From Ectothiorhodospiraceae bacterium (GTDB lineage: Bacteria > Pseudomonadota > Gammaproteobacteria > HK1), in NCBI GenBank assembly GCA_024234875.1, contig JACKNM010000014.1, positions 1 through 64,000 of the forward strand: a stretch of 64,000 nt of DNA, read 5' to 3'. The position numbers and the translations under genes were made by a program. Under the pieces are notes generated by a model. It saw only the letters and a program-made list of their open reading frames with translations, was not told where the DNA came from and made no database searches. How positions within the stretch are numbered: position 1 is the stretch's first letter; the number at the start of each line of letters is the position of its first letter. This document shows positions 8,187 through 16,020 of this stretch, piece after piece.

Positions 8187-9427
8187 CAGGCGGCCTTCGC
8201 GCCAGCGCGCACCGCGGCCGCGTCGCGGCCGACGATACGGGCGTAGAGCTCGGGGTCGGTGTCACCCTCGGTGCCGAACAGCAGCACCCGGGCGTCCGGA
8301 CCGAGCCCGAGCGCCTGCGCCATCTCCGGTCGGGCGGCAGCCGCCAGCAGCCCCGCCACCCCGGCCACCGCCGACTCGCCCGCGACCACCGGCGGGTCAC
8401 CGGCGACGCCGTCGGCCATCAGACGCATCGCCGCCATCGCCGCGTCGTCGGACACGGTCATGAACCACTCGGCCCCGTCGACCAGGACCTGCCACGCGAG
8501 CAGCGAGGTCTCGCCGCACGAGAGCCCCGCCATCACGGTCTCGATGTCACCGGTGAGCGCCACCCGCTCGCCGGCGCGCGCGCTCTCGAACAGGCACGCC
8601 GCGCGCTCGGGCTCGACCACCACGATCTGCGGCCGGTCGGCCCCGTACGCCCACCAGGTAGTGGCACAGGCCGCGGCGGCGACGCCGCCGACCCCGCCCT
8701 GGACCAGCACGTGGGTGGGCGGTGGCTCGCTCGCGAGCTCGCGCAGCGCCTCGTCGGCCATCAGGCAGTAGCCGTGCATCACGTCGCGCGGGATGTCGGC
8801 GTAGCCCTCCCACGAGGTGTCGGAGACCACCGTCCAGCCGTTGGCGGCGGCGTCGCGGGCGGCGCGGCGCACCGCCTCGTCGTAGTTGCCGGGGTTGCGC
8901 ACCACCTCGGCCCCGTAGCGGGCGATCGCTGCCTCACGCCCGGGGCTGACCGTCTCGTGGACGTAGATGACGCAGCGACAGCCGAAGATCTGCGCGCCCC
9001 AGGCGACCGAGCGGCCGTGGTTGCCGTCGGTCGCACAAGCCACGGTGAGGGACTCGGTGATCGCGCGGTGGCGGCCCGAGAGCAGGTCGGCGGCGCTCGG
9101 CGGCGCGATGCCCGCGCGGCGCCCCACCTCGACCGAGACGTGGCGCAGCACCGCGTAGGCGCCGCCCAGCGCCTTGAAGCTGCCGAGGCCGAAGCGCCCG
9201 CCCTCGTCCTTGTAGGCGACCGACGCGACGCCTGCCCGCGCCGCCAACCCCGGCAGGCGGACCAGGGGGGTCGGCGCGTAGCCTGGCCACGACTCGATCT
9301 CGGCACGCGCAGCGGCCGCGCTCGCCTCGTCGAGGGTCGCTCGGAGCCAACCAGGATACGGGGTGCGCGCAGCACCCCTGGGGTTGCGGTGCAGGCGCGG
9401 CTCGGCGGCGGGCGGCTCGGTGGGCAC
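8186..9427 (-). CDS. dpaL: Diaminopropionate ammonia-lyase
   Basis: PLP enzyme converting 2,3-diaminopropionate (either enantiomer in known members) to pyruvate and two ammonia. 413 aa, fold-type II. The PLP lysine is K85 in LGSFKALGGAYAV. CATDGNHGRSVAWGA, the phosphate-binding VQGGVGGVAAA and the C-terminal LLFGTEGDTDPELY are typical of the YgeX/DpaL group. A GTG start at 9,427 with GGAGG four bases upstream is preferred; an open frame extends to 9,979 but would run through the divergent permease gene. First gene of the minus-strand run. In Escherichia coli ygeX likewise sits near hydantoin/ureido enzymes. Confidence 0.88.
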   Translation of the reverse strand: MPTEPPAAEPRLHRNPRGAARTPYPGWLRATLDEASAAAARAEIESWPGYAPTPLVRLPGLAARAGVASVAYKDEGGRFGLGSFKALGGAYAVLRHVSVEVGRRAGIAPPSAADLLSGRHRAITESLTVACATDGNHGRSVAWGAQIFGCRCVIYVHETVSPGREAAIARYGAEVVRNPGNYDEAVRRAARDAAANGWTVVSDTSWEGYADIPRDVMHGYCLMADEALRELASEPPPTHVLVQGGVGGVAAAACATTWWAYGADRPQIVVVEPERAACLFESARAGERVALTGDIETVMAGLSCGETSLLAWQVLVDGAEWFMTVSDDAAMAAMRLMADGVAGDPPVVAGESAVAGVAGLLAAAARPEMAQALGLGPDARVLLFGTEGDTDPELYARIVGRDAAAVRAGAKAA

Positions 9428-9460
9428 GGGACCTCCGGAGGGACCGGGACTGAGGAGCGC

Positions 9461-9489
9461 ATTGTAATGGGGTTCGACCGACCCGACAG
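9461..9489 (-). promoter_or_regulatory. Candidate sigma-70 promoter for dpaL operon
   Basis: On the minus strand the -10 box TACAAT (9,466-9,461, 5 of 6) lies 17 bases from a weak -35 CTGTCG (9,489-9,484, 3 of 6). It is about 35 bases upstream of the GTG start. Prediction from base match only. Confidence 0.35.
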
Positions 9490-9532
9490 GCCGGCTGGGG
9501 TCGTCACCCGAGCGGCCGCCCGGCGCGCGCCC

Positions 9533-9561
9533 CTGGCCTCGCCGGCGTGCGTCGTTATAAT
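9533..9561 (+). promoter_or_regulatory. Candidate promoter for the ABC transporter operon
   Basis: A perfect TATAAT at 9,556-9,561 in otherwise very GC-rich DNA, with a poor -35 (CTGGCC, 3 of 6) 17 bases upstream. It lies 65 bases before the first permease ATG and about 70 bases from the divergent dpaL -10 box, so the two operons may share regulation. Confidence 0.4.
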
Positions 9562-9626
9562 CCCGCCCCGACTGGCCGACGCGTATCCGCGGGCGGCCGC
9601 GGCACGCACCTCCGTGGGTCGACTGA

Positions 9627-10568
9627 ATGCTCTCGCTCATCCTCAAGCGAATCCTCTCGACCTTCGTCGTGATGGCGGTGGTCGCGGTGTTCGTGTTCGG
9701 GATGCTGCACTTCAGCCCCGGTGACCCGGCGGCAATCATCGCCGGCGACCTCGCCACCAACGAGGACATCGAGCGCATCCGCGAGAAGCTCGGGCTGAAC
9801 CGGCCACTCCACGAGCAGTTCGTGCGCTGGACGTCGAACGTGCTGGTCGGCGATCTGGGAACCTCGATTTTCTCCGATCTACCGGTCTCCAACCTGATTG
9901 CGCAGCGGATCGAGCCCACGGTGGCGCTGACGCTGACCACGATGATCTTCTCGGTGTGCATCGCGGTGCCGATCGGCATCGTCGCGGCCTGGCGATCCGG
10001 CTCGCTGCTCGACCGCGCGGTGATGGGATTCGCGGTATTCGGTTTCTCGATGCCGGTCTTCGTGTTCGCCTACATCCTCATCTGGATCTTCGCGGCGAAG
10101 CTCAAGCTGCTGCCGGTGATGGGATACACCTCGATCTTCGACGATCCGGTGCAGTTCTTCCGCGGCATCATCATGCCGACGATCGCGCTCGGGGTGACCT
10201 ACATCGCACTGATCGCGCGCATCACCCGTGCCAGCATGCTGGAAGCGATCAACCAGGACTACATCCGCACCGCGCACGCCAAGGGGTTGGCGATCGCGCC
10301 GATCCTGTTCCGCCACGCACTGCGCAATGCGTCGGTGCCGATCGTGACCACCATCGGCATCGGCATCGCGCTCCTCATCGGTGGCGTCGTGGTCACCGAG
10401 AGCGTGTTCGCGATCCCCGGGCTCGGTCGGCTCACGGTCGACGCCATCCTGCGCCGCGACTACCCGGTCATCCAGGGCGTGATCCTCATCTTCTCGGGGG
10501 TCTACGTGCTCATCAACCTCGCCATCGACATCTTCTACACCGTGCTCGACCCGAGGATTCGGTACTGA
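9627..10568 (+). CDS. Dpp/Opp-type ABC transporter permease 1 (DppB-like)
   Basis: Inner-membrane permease for peptides, nickel or similar cargo. 313 aa with about six membrane helices; the first is at residues 8-28. The periplasmic loop has the family RIREKLGLNRPLHEQF. The EAA coupling loop is ASMLEAINQDYIRTAHAKG, and the C-terminus DIFYTVLDPRIRY is the classical DppB ending. ATG at 9,627. Followed after 31 bases by the second permease. Confidence 0.92.
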   Translation: MLSLILKRILSTFVVMAVVAVFVFGMLHFSPGDPAAIIAGDLATNEDIERIREKLGLNRPLHEQFVRWTSNVLVGDLGTSIFSDLPVSNLIAQRIEPTVALTLTTMIFSVCIAVPIGIVAAWRSGSLLDRAVMGFAVFGFSMPVFVFAYILIWIFAAKLKLLPVMGYTSIFDDPVQFFRGIIMPTIALGVTYIALIARITRASMLEAINQDYIRTAHAKGLAIAPILFRHALRNASVPIVTTIGIGIALLIGGVVVTESVFAIPGLGRLTVDAILRRDYPVIQGVILIFSGVYVLINLAIDIFYTVLDPRIRY

Positions 10569-10599
10569 TGTCGACCGCCAACGCCCGGGAGCAAGCACG

Positions 10600-11484
10600 A
10601 TGAGCGCGGTCGCGACCGCCGACGCCGTCCCGGCCGGGCGCGTACGTCGGGCGGCACGCTGGCTGTGGCGCCGACCGATCGTGCTCGCCGGTCTCATCCT
10701 CATCGGCTCGATGGTCGTGCTGGCGCTGGCGAGCCCGATCTTCGCCACCCACGATCCGATCCGCCTCAATCCCACCCAGCGGCTGAAGCCACCGTCGGCC
10801 GAGCACTGGTTCGGCACCGACCAGCTCGGGCGCGACGTCTACAGCCGCGTGGTCTACGGCAGCCAGATCTCGTTGCTGGTCGGATTCAGCGTCGCCTTCC
10901 TGAGCACCGTGCTCGGGCTCGCCATCGGGTTGGTCACCGGTTTCGTGCGCAAGCTCGACGCGGTGATCATGCGCATCATGGACGGGCTGATGGCGATCCC
11001 GTCGATCCTGCTCGCGATCGCGCTCATCTCGCTCAGCAAGTCGAGCGTGGAGAACGTGATCATCGCGATCACCATCCCCGAGGTGCCACGCATGGTGCGC
11101 CTGGTGCGCAGCGTGGTGTTGACGCTGCGCGAGCAGCTCTTCGTCGACGCCGCGGTCTCGCTGGGCGCGGGGCTGCCGCGGATTCTCGCGCTGCACATCA
11201 TGCCGAACACCATCGCACCGCTGATCGTGCAGGCGACCTACGTCTGCGCCTCGGCGATCATCATCGAGGCGATCCTGAGCTTCCTCGGCGCCGGCACCCC
11301 GCCCGACATCCCGAGCTGGGGCAACATCATGGCCGAGGGCCGGACCTACGTGATGATCGCGTTCTGGATCCTGCTGTTCCCGGGGATCTTCCTGACCCTG
11401 GTGGTGCTCGGGGTCAACCTGCTCGGCGACGGGTTGCGCGACACGCTCGACCCGCGGCTGCGCCGCAGCGCGCGCAACCTCTGA
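10600..11484 (+). CDS. Dpp/Opp-type ABC transporter permease 2 (DppC-like)
   Basis: Second inner-membrane permease of the transporter. 294 aa. An N-terminal helix (VLAGLILIGSMVVLALASPIF cut at its ends) is followed by the DppC hallmark HWFGTDQLGRDVYSRVVYG. The EAA-type loop is EQLFVDAAVSLGAG, and PSWGNIMAEGR plus GDGLRDTLDPRLRR close the protein as in DppC. It pairs with permease 1 and the ATPase 31 bases downstream. Confidence 0.92.
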   Translation: MSAVATADAVPAGRVRRAARWLWRRPIVLAGLILIGSMVVLALASPIFATHDPIRLNPTQRLKPPSAEHWFGTDQLGRDVYSRVVYGSQISLLVGFSVAFLSTVLGLAIGLVTGFVRKLDAVIMRIMDGLMAIPSILLAIALISLSKSSVENVIIAITIPEVPRMVRLVRSVVLTLREQLFVDAAVSLGAGLPRILALHIMPNTIAPLIVQATYVCASAIIIEAILSFLGAGTPPDIPSWGNIMAEGRTYVMIAFWILLFPGIFLTLVVLGVNLLGDGLRDTLDPRLRRSARNL

Positions 11485-11515
11485 CCGCCGGTGATGGACT
11501 CGAGGCTCCGACATC

Positions 11516-13372
11516 GTGGATGAACGCCGTCTGATCGAGGTGCGCGATCTGCGCGTGCACTTCCCCACCGAGGAGGGGACGGTGCGGGCGGTCGACGGCG
11601 TGTCGTGGCACATCGACCGCGGCGAGACGGTGGCCCTGGTCGGCGAGTCGGGGTCGGGCAAGTCGGTCTCGGCGATGGCGCTGCTGCGCCTCACCGACAC
11701 CTCGGGCGGGCGAATCGTGTCGGGGGCGATCGACTTCCGCCGCCGCGACGGCTCGGTGGTCGACATGGTCACCCAGCCGGCACCGACGTTGCGCGCGATT
11801 CGCGGCAACGAGATCTCGATGATCTTCCAGGAGCCGATGACCTCGCTGAACCCGGTGTTCACCGTCGGGGATCAGATCTGCGAGGCGATCATGCTCCACC
11901 AGGGCAAGAGCAAGCGCGAGGCGCTGGATCTCGCCCTGGAGATGCTCGAGCTGGTGCGTATCCCCGAGCCCCGGCGTCAGCTCCGTCAATTCCCGCACCA
12001 GCTCTCCGGCGGCATGCGCCAGCGCGCGATGATCGCGATGGCGCTGTGCTGCCGCCCGGCGCTGCTCATCGCCGACGAGCCGACCACCGCGCTCGACGTC
12101 ACCATCCAGGCCCAGATCCTGGATCTGGTGAAGCTCCTGCAGCGCGAGATCGGCATGTCGGTGCTGTTCATCACCCACGACATGGGGGTGGTGGCCGAGG
12201 TCGCCGACCGGGTGGTGGTGATGCTCGGCGGCGAGAAGGTGGAGGAAGGGCCGGTCGAGGAAATCTTCGCCGCGCCGAAGCACGCCTACACTCAGGCCTT
12301 GCTCGATGCCGTGCCACGCCTCGGCAGCATGCGCGGCAGGGCCTGGCCCGAGAAGTTCCCCAACGTCGACATCCGTCGGGCCGAGGGCGACGCGGTGGTG
12401 CGGGCCGGTGACGCCGACGAGCAGTCGCTCGCGGTGTCGGGAACGGTGCGCGACGGCGAGCCGTTGCTCGAGGTCCGCAACCTCACCACGCGCTTCGAGA
12501 TCGGCGGCGGCTTCCTGTCCAGACCTCAGGGGCGCATCCACGCGGTGGAGGACGTCTCGTTCCACGTCCGGGCCGGCGAGACCCTGGCCCTGGTGGGCGA
12601 GAGCGGGTGCGGCAAGTCGACCACCGGGCGCAGCATCCTGCGCCTGGTCGAGCCGACGCGTGGCAGCATCCGCTTCCGTGGCGAGGAGATCACGCTGCGC
12701 GAGCGTAGCCAGATCGGCGCGCTACGCCGGCACATGCAGATGATCTTCCAGGATCCGTTCGCGTCGCTGAACCCGCGCAAGAGCGCGGGCTGGTTGATCG
12801 GGGAGCCACTCACGATCCATGGCCTGGCCACGGGGCAGGAGGCGCGCGACCGCGTGGCGGAGCTGCTGCGCCGGGTGGGCCTCGAGCCGAATCACGCCAA
12901 GCGCTACCCGCACGAGTTCTCCGGCGGCCAGCGCCAGCGCATCTGCATCGCGCGCGCGCTGGCGCTGAACCCGGGGCTCATCGTGGCCGACGAGGCGGTG
13001 TCGGCCCTCGACGTCTCGATCCAGGCCCAGGTGATCAACCTGCTCCTCGATCTCCAGTCCGAGTTCGGGCTGTCGTACCTGTTCATCTCGCACGATCTGG
13101 CGGTGGTCGAGCGCATCAGCCACCGCGTGGCGGTGATGTATCTCGGGCAGATCGTGGAGATGGGCCCGCGCGCGGCGGTGTTCGAGGATCCGCGCCACCC
13201 TTACACCAAGAAGCTGATGGCGGCGGTGCCGGTGGCGGATCCGACCAAGCGCAAGAAGGAGCTGCGGCTGATGACGGACGAGATCCCGTCGCCGCTTCGC
13301 CCGCTCGGCTACGAGCCGGAGGTCACCAACCTCGAGGAGGTCGCTCCCGGGCACTTCGTGATGCCGCACTGA
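11516..13372 (+). CDS. Fused double ABC ATPase of Dpp/Opp-type transporter
   Basis: One 618-aa chain carries both nucleotide-binding domains (DppD + DppF order, as in GsiA). Domain 1 has Walker A GESGSGKS, signature LSGGMRQR and Walker B LLIADEPTTALD. Domain 2 has Walker A GESGCGKST, signature FSGGQRQR and Walker B LIVADEAVSALD. A DppD-type C-terminal insert joins them, and an oligopeptide-family tail (HPYTKKLMAAVP) ends the second. The start is GTG at 11,516; the ATG four bases later is out of frame. No binding-protein gene is adjacent; the only one in the window is at 19,223-20,833. Confidence 0.92.
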   Translation: MDERRLIEVRDLRVHFPTEEGTVRAVDGVSWHIDRGETVALVGESGSGKSVSAMALLRLTDTSGGRIVSGAIDFRRRDGSVVDMVTQPAPTLRAIRGNEISMIFQEPMTSLNPVFTVGDQICEAIMLHQGKSKREALDLALEMLELVRIPEPRRQLRQFPHQLSGGMRQRAMIAMALCCRPALLIADEPTTALDVTIQAQILDLVKLLQREIGMSVLFITHDMGVVAEVADRVVVMLGGEKVEEGPVEEIFAAPKHAYTQALLDAVPRLGSMRGRAWPEKFPNVDIRRAEGDAVVRAGDADEQSLAVSGTVRDGEPLLEVRNLTTRFEIGGGFLSRPQGRIHAVEDVSFHVRAGETLALVGESGCGKSTTGRSILRLVEPTRGSIRFRGEEITLRERSQIGALRRHMQMIFQDPFASLNPRKSAGWLIGEPLTIHGLATGQEARDRVAELLRRVGLEPNHAKRYPHEFSGGQRQRICIARALALNPGLIVADEAVSALDVSIQAQVINLLLDLQSEFGLSYLFISHDLAVVERISHRVAVMYLGQIVEMGPRAAVFEDPRHPYTKKLMAAVPVADPTKRKKELRLMTDEIPSPLRPLGYEPEVTNLEEVAPGHFVMPH

Positions 13373-13380
13373 TCGACACC

Positions 13381-13471
13381 GGGGACGGGCTCCGCCGCAG
13401 GCGGTGTCCCCATCGGTACGCAGCAGCAAGGGGACAGGCACCGATTCCCAACGGAATCGGAGCCAGTCCCC
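13381..13471. repeat. Two adjacent GGGGAC/GTCCCC hairpins (REP-like)
   Basis: Hairpin 1 (13,381-13,411) has outer arms GGGGAC/GTCCCC and an inner CCGCC-GCA-GGCGG stem. Hairpin 2 (13,430-13,471) has two 19-base arms around a CAAC loop; 17 of 19 positions pair and the two mismatches are both A opposite A. The wording GGGGACAGGCACC...GAGCCAGTCCCC resembles repeats mobilised by REP-associated tyrosine transposases, but no transposase is in the window. It sits between convergent genes and may also end transcription from both sides. Confidence 0.65.
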
Positions 13472-13478
13472 GCCTACC

Positions 13479-14732
13479 CTATCCTCCGAACCGCTCCGGG
13501 CGATACGGCGCGAGGTCGAAGTTCGGCCGCCGCCCGGCGATGAGGTCGGCGACGATACGCCCGGTCTTCGGCCCGGCGGTGAGGCCGAGGTGTTGGTGGC
13601 CGAAGGCGAGGTGGACGTTGGGGTGACGCGCGAGCGGCCCCACCAGCGGTAGCGAGTCCGCGGTGCTCGGGCGATGCCCCATCCAACGCCGCTCCCCGCG
13701 CCAGGTGAGGCCGGGAAAGGCAGCTCGCGCACGCTCGAGCAACAGCCGATACGGGGCCTCGCTCGGCGGCGCATCGAGCCCGCCGAACTCGACGATGCCG
13801 GCGAGTCGGACCCGACCCTCCATCGGTGTGATCACGAACTTGCCGGCGGTCACCGAGGTCGGGTTGCGCGGCATGAAGCTCGGCTCGAGCAGCTCGATGT
13901 GATAACCGCGCTCGCTCTCCAGCGGGACGTCGAGCCCGAGTGACGCGGCCAGCGGCTTCGACCAGGCGCCGGTCGCGATCACCACGTCGTCGCATGCGAT
14001 CGGGCCGTCACCGGTCGCGAGACCGGTCACCCGCTCGCCGTCGCGCACGAACCCGGTCACCTCTGCTCGCATCACCTTTGCGCCGAGCGTCTCCGCGTGG
14101 GCGGCCAGATCCTTCACGTAGCGACCCGGATCGCTGATTCGGCCATGGCCCGGAATCCGCACCCCGAATCGGTTGGCCGGGCCGAGCTCGGGCTCGTACT
14201 CGGCGAGCGCGGCGCCCTCGAGCTCGACCAGCTCGAAGCCGTGGCGGCGCCGAATCCCCCAGCCGAAGGGCTCGCCCGCGTAGACCGCGCGGTCGGCGAA
14301 GACGAAGAAGTAGTCACAGGGGACGATCCAGCGCTCGGCCGGCGTGCCGCGCGAGAGGGCCTGGTGCTGCTCGAGACTGTCACCGACCAGCGGCATCTGA
14401 GCCGCGGCGATCCGCTCCACCTCGGCCGGCTTGCAGTGGCGCATGTAGCGGGCGAGCCACGGCAGAAGGCGCGGCAGGTAGGACCAGCGCAGGAACAGCG
14501 GCGCCATCGGGTCGAGGAGCATGCCCGGCGCCTTCTTCCACAGGCCGGGCACGGTGACCGGGACGATGGACGCCGAGGCGAGCACGCCGGCGTTTCCGTA
14601 GGACGTCCCCTCGCCCGGCTCCAGCCGATCGACGAGGGTCACCCGGTGGCCGTCGCGCGCGAGCCACACCGCGCTCGACACCCCGACGATCCCGGCGCCG
14701 ACGACCGCGATCGACCGACCGCTCCCGGCCAT
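13479..14732 (-). CDS. FAD-dependent D-amino-acid dehydrogenase (DadA-like)
   Basis: Oxidative deamination of D-amino acids to 2-oxo acids, passing electrons to the respiratory chain at the inner membrane face. 417 aa. The N-terminal dinucleotide fold is VVGAGIVGVSSAVWLARDG with the ribose-binding acid in VTLVDRLEPG. TSYGNAGVLA is the DadA-type flavin motif, and the C-terminal part has GHRPSTADSLPLVG and FGHQHLGLTAGP. The ATG at 14,732 is taken because GGGGGAG sits 5 bases upstream; another ATG lies at 14,747. The product of the D-carbamoylase would be a natural substrate, which is inference. Confidence 0.85.
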   Translation of the reverse strand: MAGSGRSIAVVGAGIVGVSSAVWLARDGHRVTLVDRLEPGEGTSYGNAGVLASASIVPVTVPGLWKKAPGMLLDPMAPLFLRWSYLPRLLPWLARYMRHCKPAEVERIAAAQMPLVGDSLEQHQALSRGTPAERWIVPCDYFFVFADRAVYAGEPFGWGIRRRHGFELVELEGAALAEYEPELGPANRFGVRIPGHGRISDPGRYVKDLAAHAETLGAKVMRAEVTGFVRDGERVTGLATGDGPIACDDVVIATGAWSKPLAASLGLDVPLESERGYHIELLEPSFMPRNPTSVTAGKFVITPMEGRVRLAGIVEFGGLDAPPSEAPYRLLLERARAAFPGLTWRGERRWMGHRPSTADSLPLVGPLARHPNVHLAFGHQHLGLTAGPKTGRIVADLIAGRRPNFDLAPYRPERFGG

Positions 14733-14784
14733 GCTCACTCCCCCCATGTCGATGCACCGCGGTGATCCCGCAGCCACCGAGCCC

Positions 14785-14976
14785 TCATTCGTCCTCGTGG
14801 CGCAAGGTCACCGTGGCATCGCCATCGAGGTCGAGCGTGACCTCGACCACGAACGGACGGCAGCAGACCTGGCAGTCCTCGATGTACACCTGCCGACCAG
14901 CGGAGGCGTCGACCTCGATCTCGATCGACTCCCCACAGTAGGGACAACCGACGAGATGGGTGTCGAGCAAGGACAT
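14785..14976 (-). CDS. CPXCG-motif cysteine-rich protein
   Basis: 63-aa conserved small protein with two metal-binding knuckles, GCPYCGESI (residues 10-18) and EDCQVCCRPF (33-42), and an acidic C-terminal tail. The family is widespread in proteobacteria and of unknown function; the four cysteines should bind zinc. ATG at 14,976. It lies between the cheD and D-amino-acid dehydrogenase genes in the same orientation. Complete at normal family length. Confidence 0.85.
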   Translation of the reverse strand: MSLLDTHLVGCPYCGESIEIEVDASAGRQVYIEDCQVCCRPFVVEVTLDLDGDATVTLRHEDE

Positions 14977-15065
14977 CGGGCCGCTCCCCCACGGCGCCGA
15001 CGGGCACCCGGAGGTGGATGTTCGCGTACCGGGACCGGGGCGACAAGGCCGCGCCCCGAGATCGG

Positions 15066-15611
15066 TCACATCCGGCCGTTGATGGTCGGTGGTCGCTCGC
15101 CGCTGCCGAGCTGGTGGCGGACCCAGACATCGCCGCTCGCCACGTCGAGGAAGATGCGGCGATGGCCGCTCTCGCCGACGTGGGCGACGAGGAGCGGCAC
15201 CCGATGATGGTCGAGCAGGCGCAGTGCGGCGGCGACATTGCGCTCGCCGACGGTCTCGTTGGTGCTGCTGGTGAGTGCGAGCACGTCGGCGCCGCCGAAG
15301 ATCTTCGCCTGATACTCGCCAATCGCGGTGTCGCGCGCCTGCGCGGCGGCGACGAGCATCTCCATCGCCTCGTCGGCGTAGCGCCCGTCGAGCGGACCGA
15401 GGCGGGTTCCCACCCGCACCGGCAAGACGTAGTGGCACATGCCGCCGATTCGGCGACCCGGATGCCACAGCGTGATGGCGACGCAGGATCCGAGCACGGT
15501 GTGGAGCTGCGCCTCGCCGTCGTCGAAATGCACCTCCCCCGGGTGGAGGAAGACACGCTTGACGTGGCCAGCGGTCGCTCGCAACGGCCAGCTCGCGGGC
15601 GTTCCCGCCAT
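15066..15611 (-). CDS. cheD: CheD-type chemoreceptor glutamine deamidase
   Basis: Deamidates glutamines on chemoreceptor methylation helices and can bind CheC. 181 aa. The catalytic triad can be placed as T38, C43 and H60 (HTVLGSCVAITLW; GGMCHYVLP). KIFGGADVL and the R(N)VAAAL helix fit the family, and GDVWVRHQL lies near the C-terminus. The start could be ATG 15,611 or the in-frame GTG 15,620, which has GAGG three bases upstream. It follows the CheY-like and MCP genes, whose receptor is the likely target. Confidence 0.88.
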   Translation of the reverse strand: MAGTPASWPLRATAGHVKRVFLHPGEVHFDDGEAQLHTVLGSCVAITLWHPGRRIGGMCHYVLPVRVGTRLGPLDGRYADEAMEMLVAAAQARDTAIGEYQAKIFGGADVLALTSSTNETVGERNVAAALRLLDHHRVPLLVAHVGESGHRRIFLDVASGDVWVRHQLGSGERPPTINGRM

Positions 15612-15634
15612 GATGCTCACGCGCCTCGACGTGC

Positions 15635-16000
15635 TCAGCCGGTGAGTGCCGAGACTGCATCGAGCAGCTTCGGCGGGGCGAAGGGCTTGAACAGCCATGC
15701 GCCGGCGCCGGCCTGGCGGCCTTCCTCGACGCGCTCTCGCTCGGACTCGGTGGTCAGGATGCAGATCGGGGTCCGACCGTAGCGCGGATGGCGGCGCACG
15801 GCGCGCACGAAGGCGATCCCGTCCATGTTCGGCATGTTCACGTCGCTGACGATGAGATCGATGGCGGCGCCAGTGAGCTTGCCGAGCGCATCCGCACCAT
15901 CGCGGGCCTCGACCACGGTGTAGCCGGCGCCGCACAGCGCGGTTCGCACGACCGTGCGCACCGCGGCCGAGTCATCGACGACGAGGATGGTCTTCGACAT
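15635..16000 (-). CDS. Single-domain response regulator (CheY-like)
   Basis: 121-aa receiver domain without output domain. Phosphorylation site D53 (LIVSDVNMPNMDG), acidic pocket D9-D10 (VVDDSAAVR), the switch threonine in CILTTESE and the conserved lysine in LFKPFAPPK are all present. ATG 16,000 with GGGAG about 10 bases upstream. It lies 20 bases after the MCP stop and 23 bases before cheD, so the three probably form one transcript. No partner histidine kinase gene is in the window. Confidence 0.9.
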   Translation of the reverse strand: MSKTILVVDDSAAVRTVVRTALCGAGYTVVEARDGADALGKLTGAAIDLIVSDVNMPNMDGIAFVRAVRRHPRYGRTPICILTTESERERVEEGRQAGAGAWLFKPFAPPKLLDAVSALTG

Positions 16001-16020
16001 CGTTCGAGCTCCCAGGTCGT

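Noticed and set aside
9428..9979. N-terminal extension of the diaminopropionate ammonia-lyase frame
   Set aside because: It would cross the divergent promoters and overlap the first permease gene; the GTG at 9,427 has a good ribosome-binding site and fits family length.
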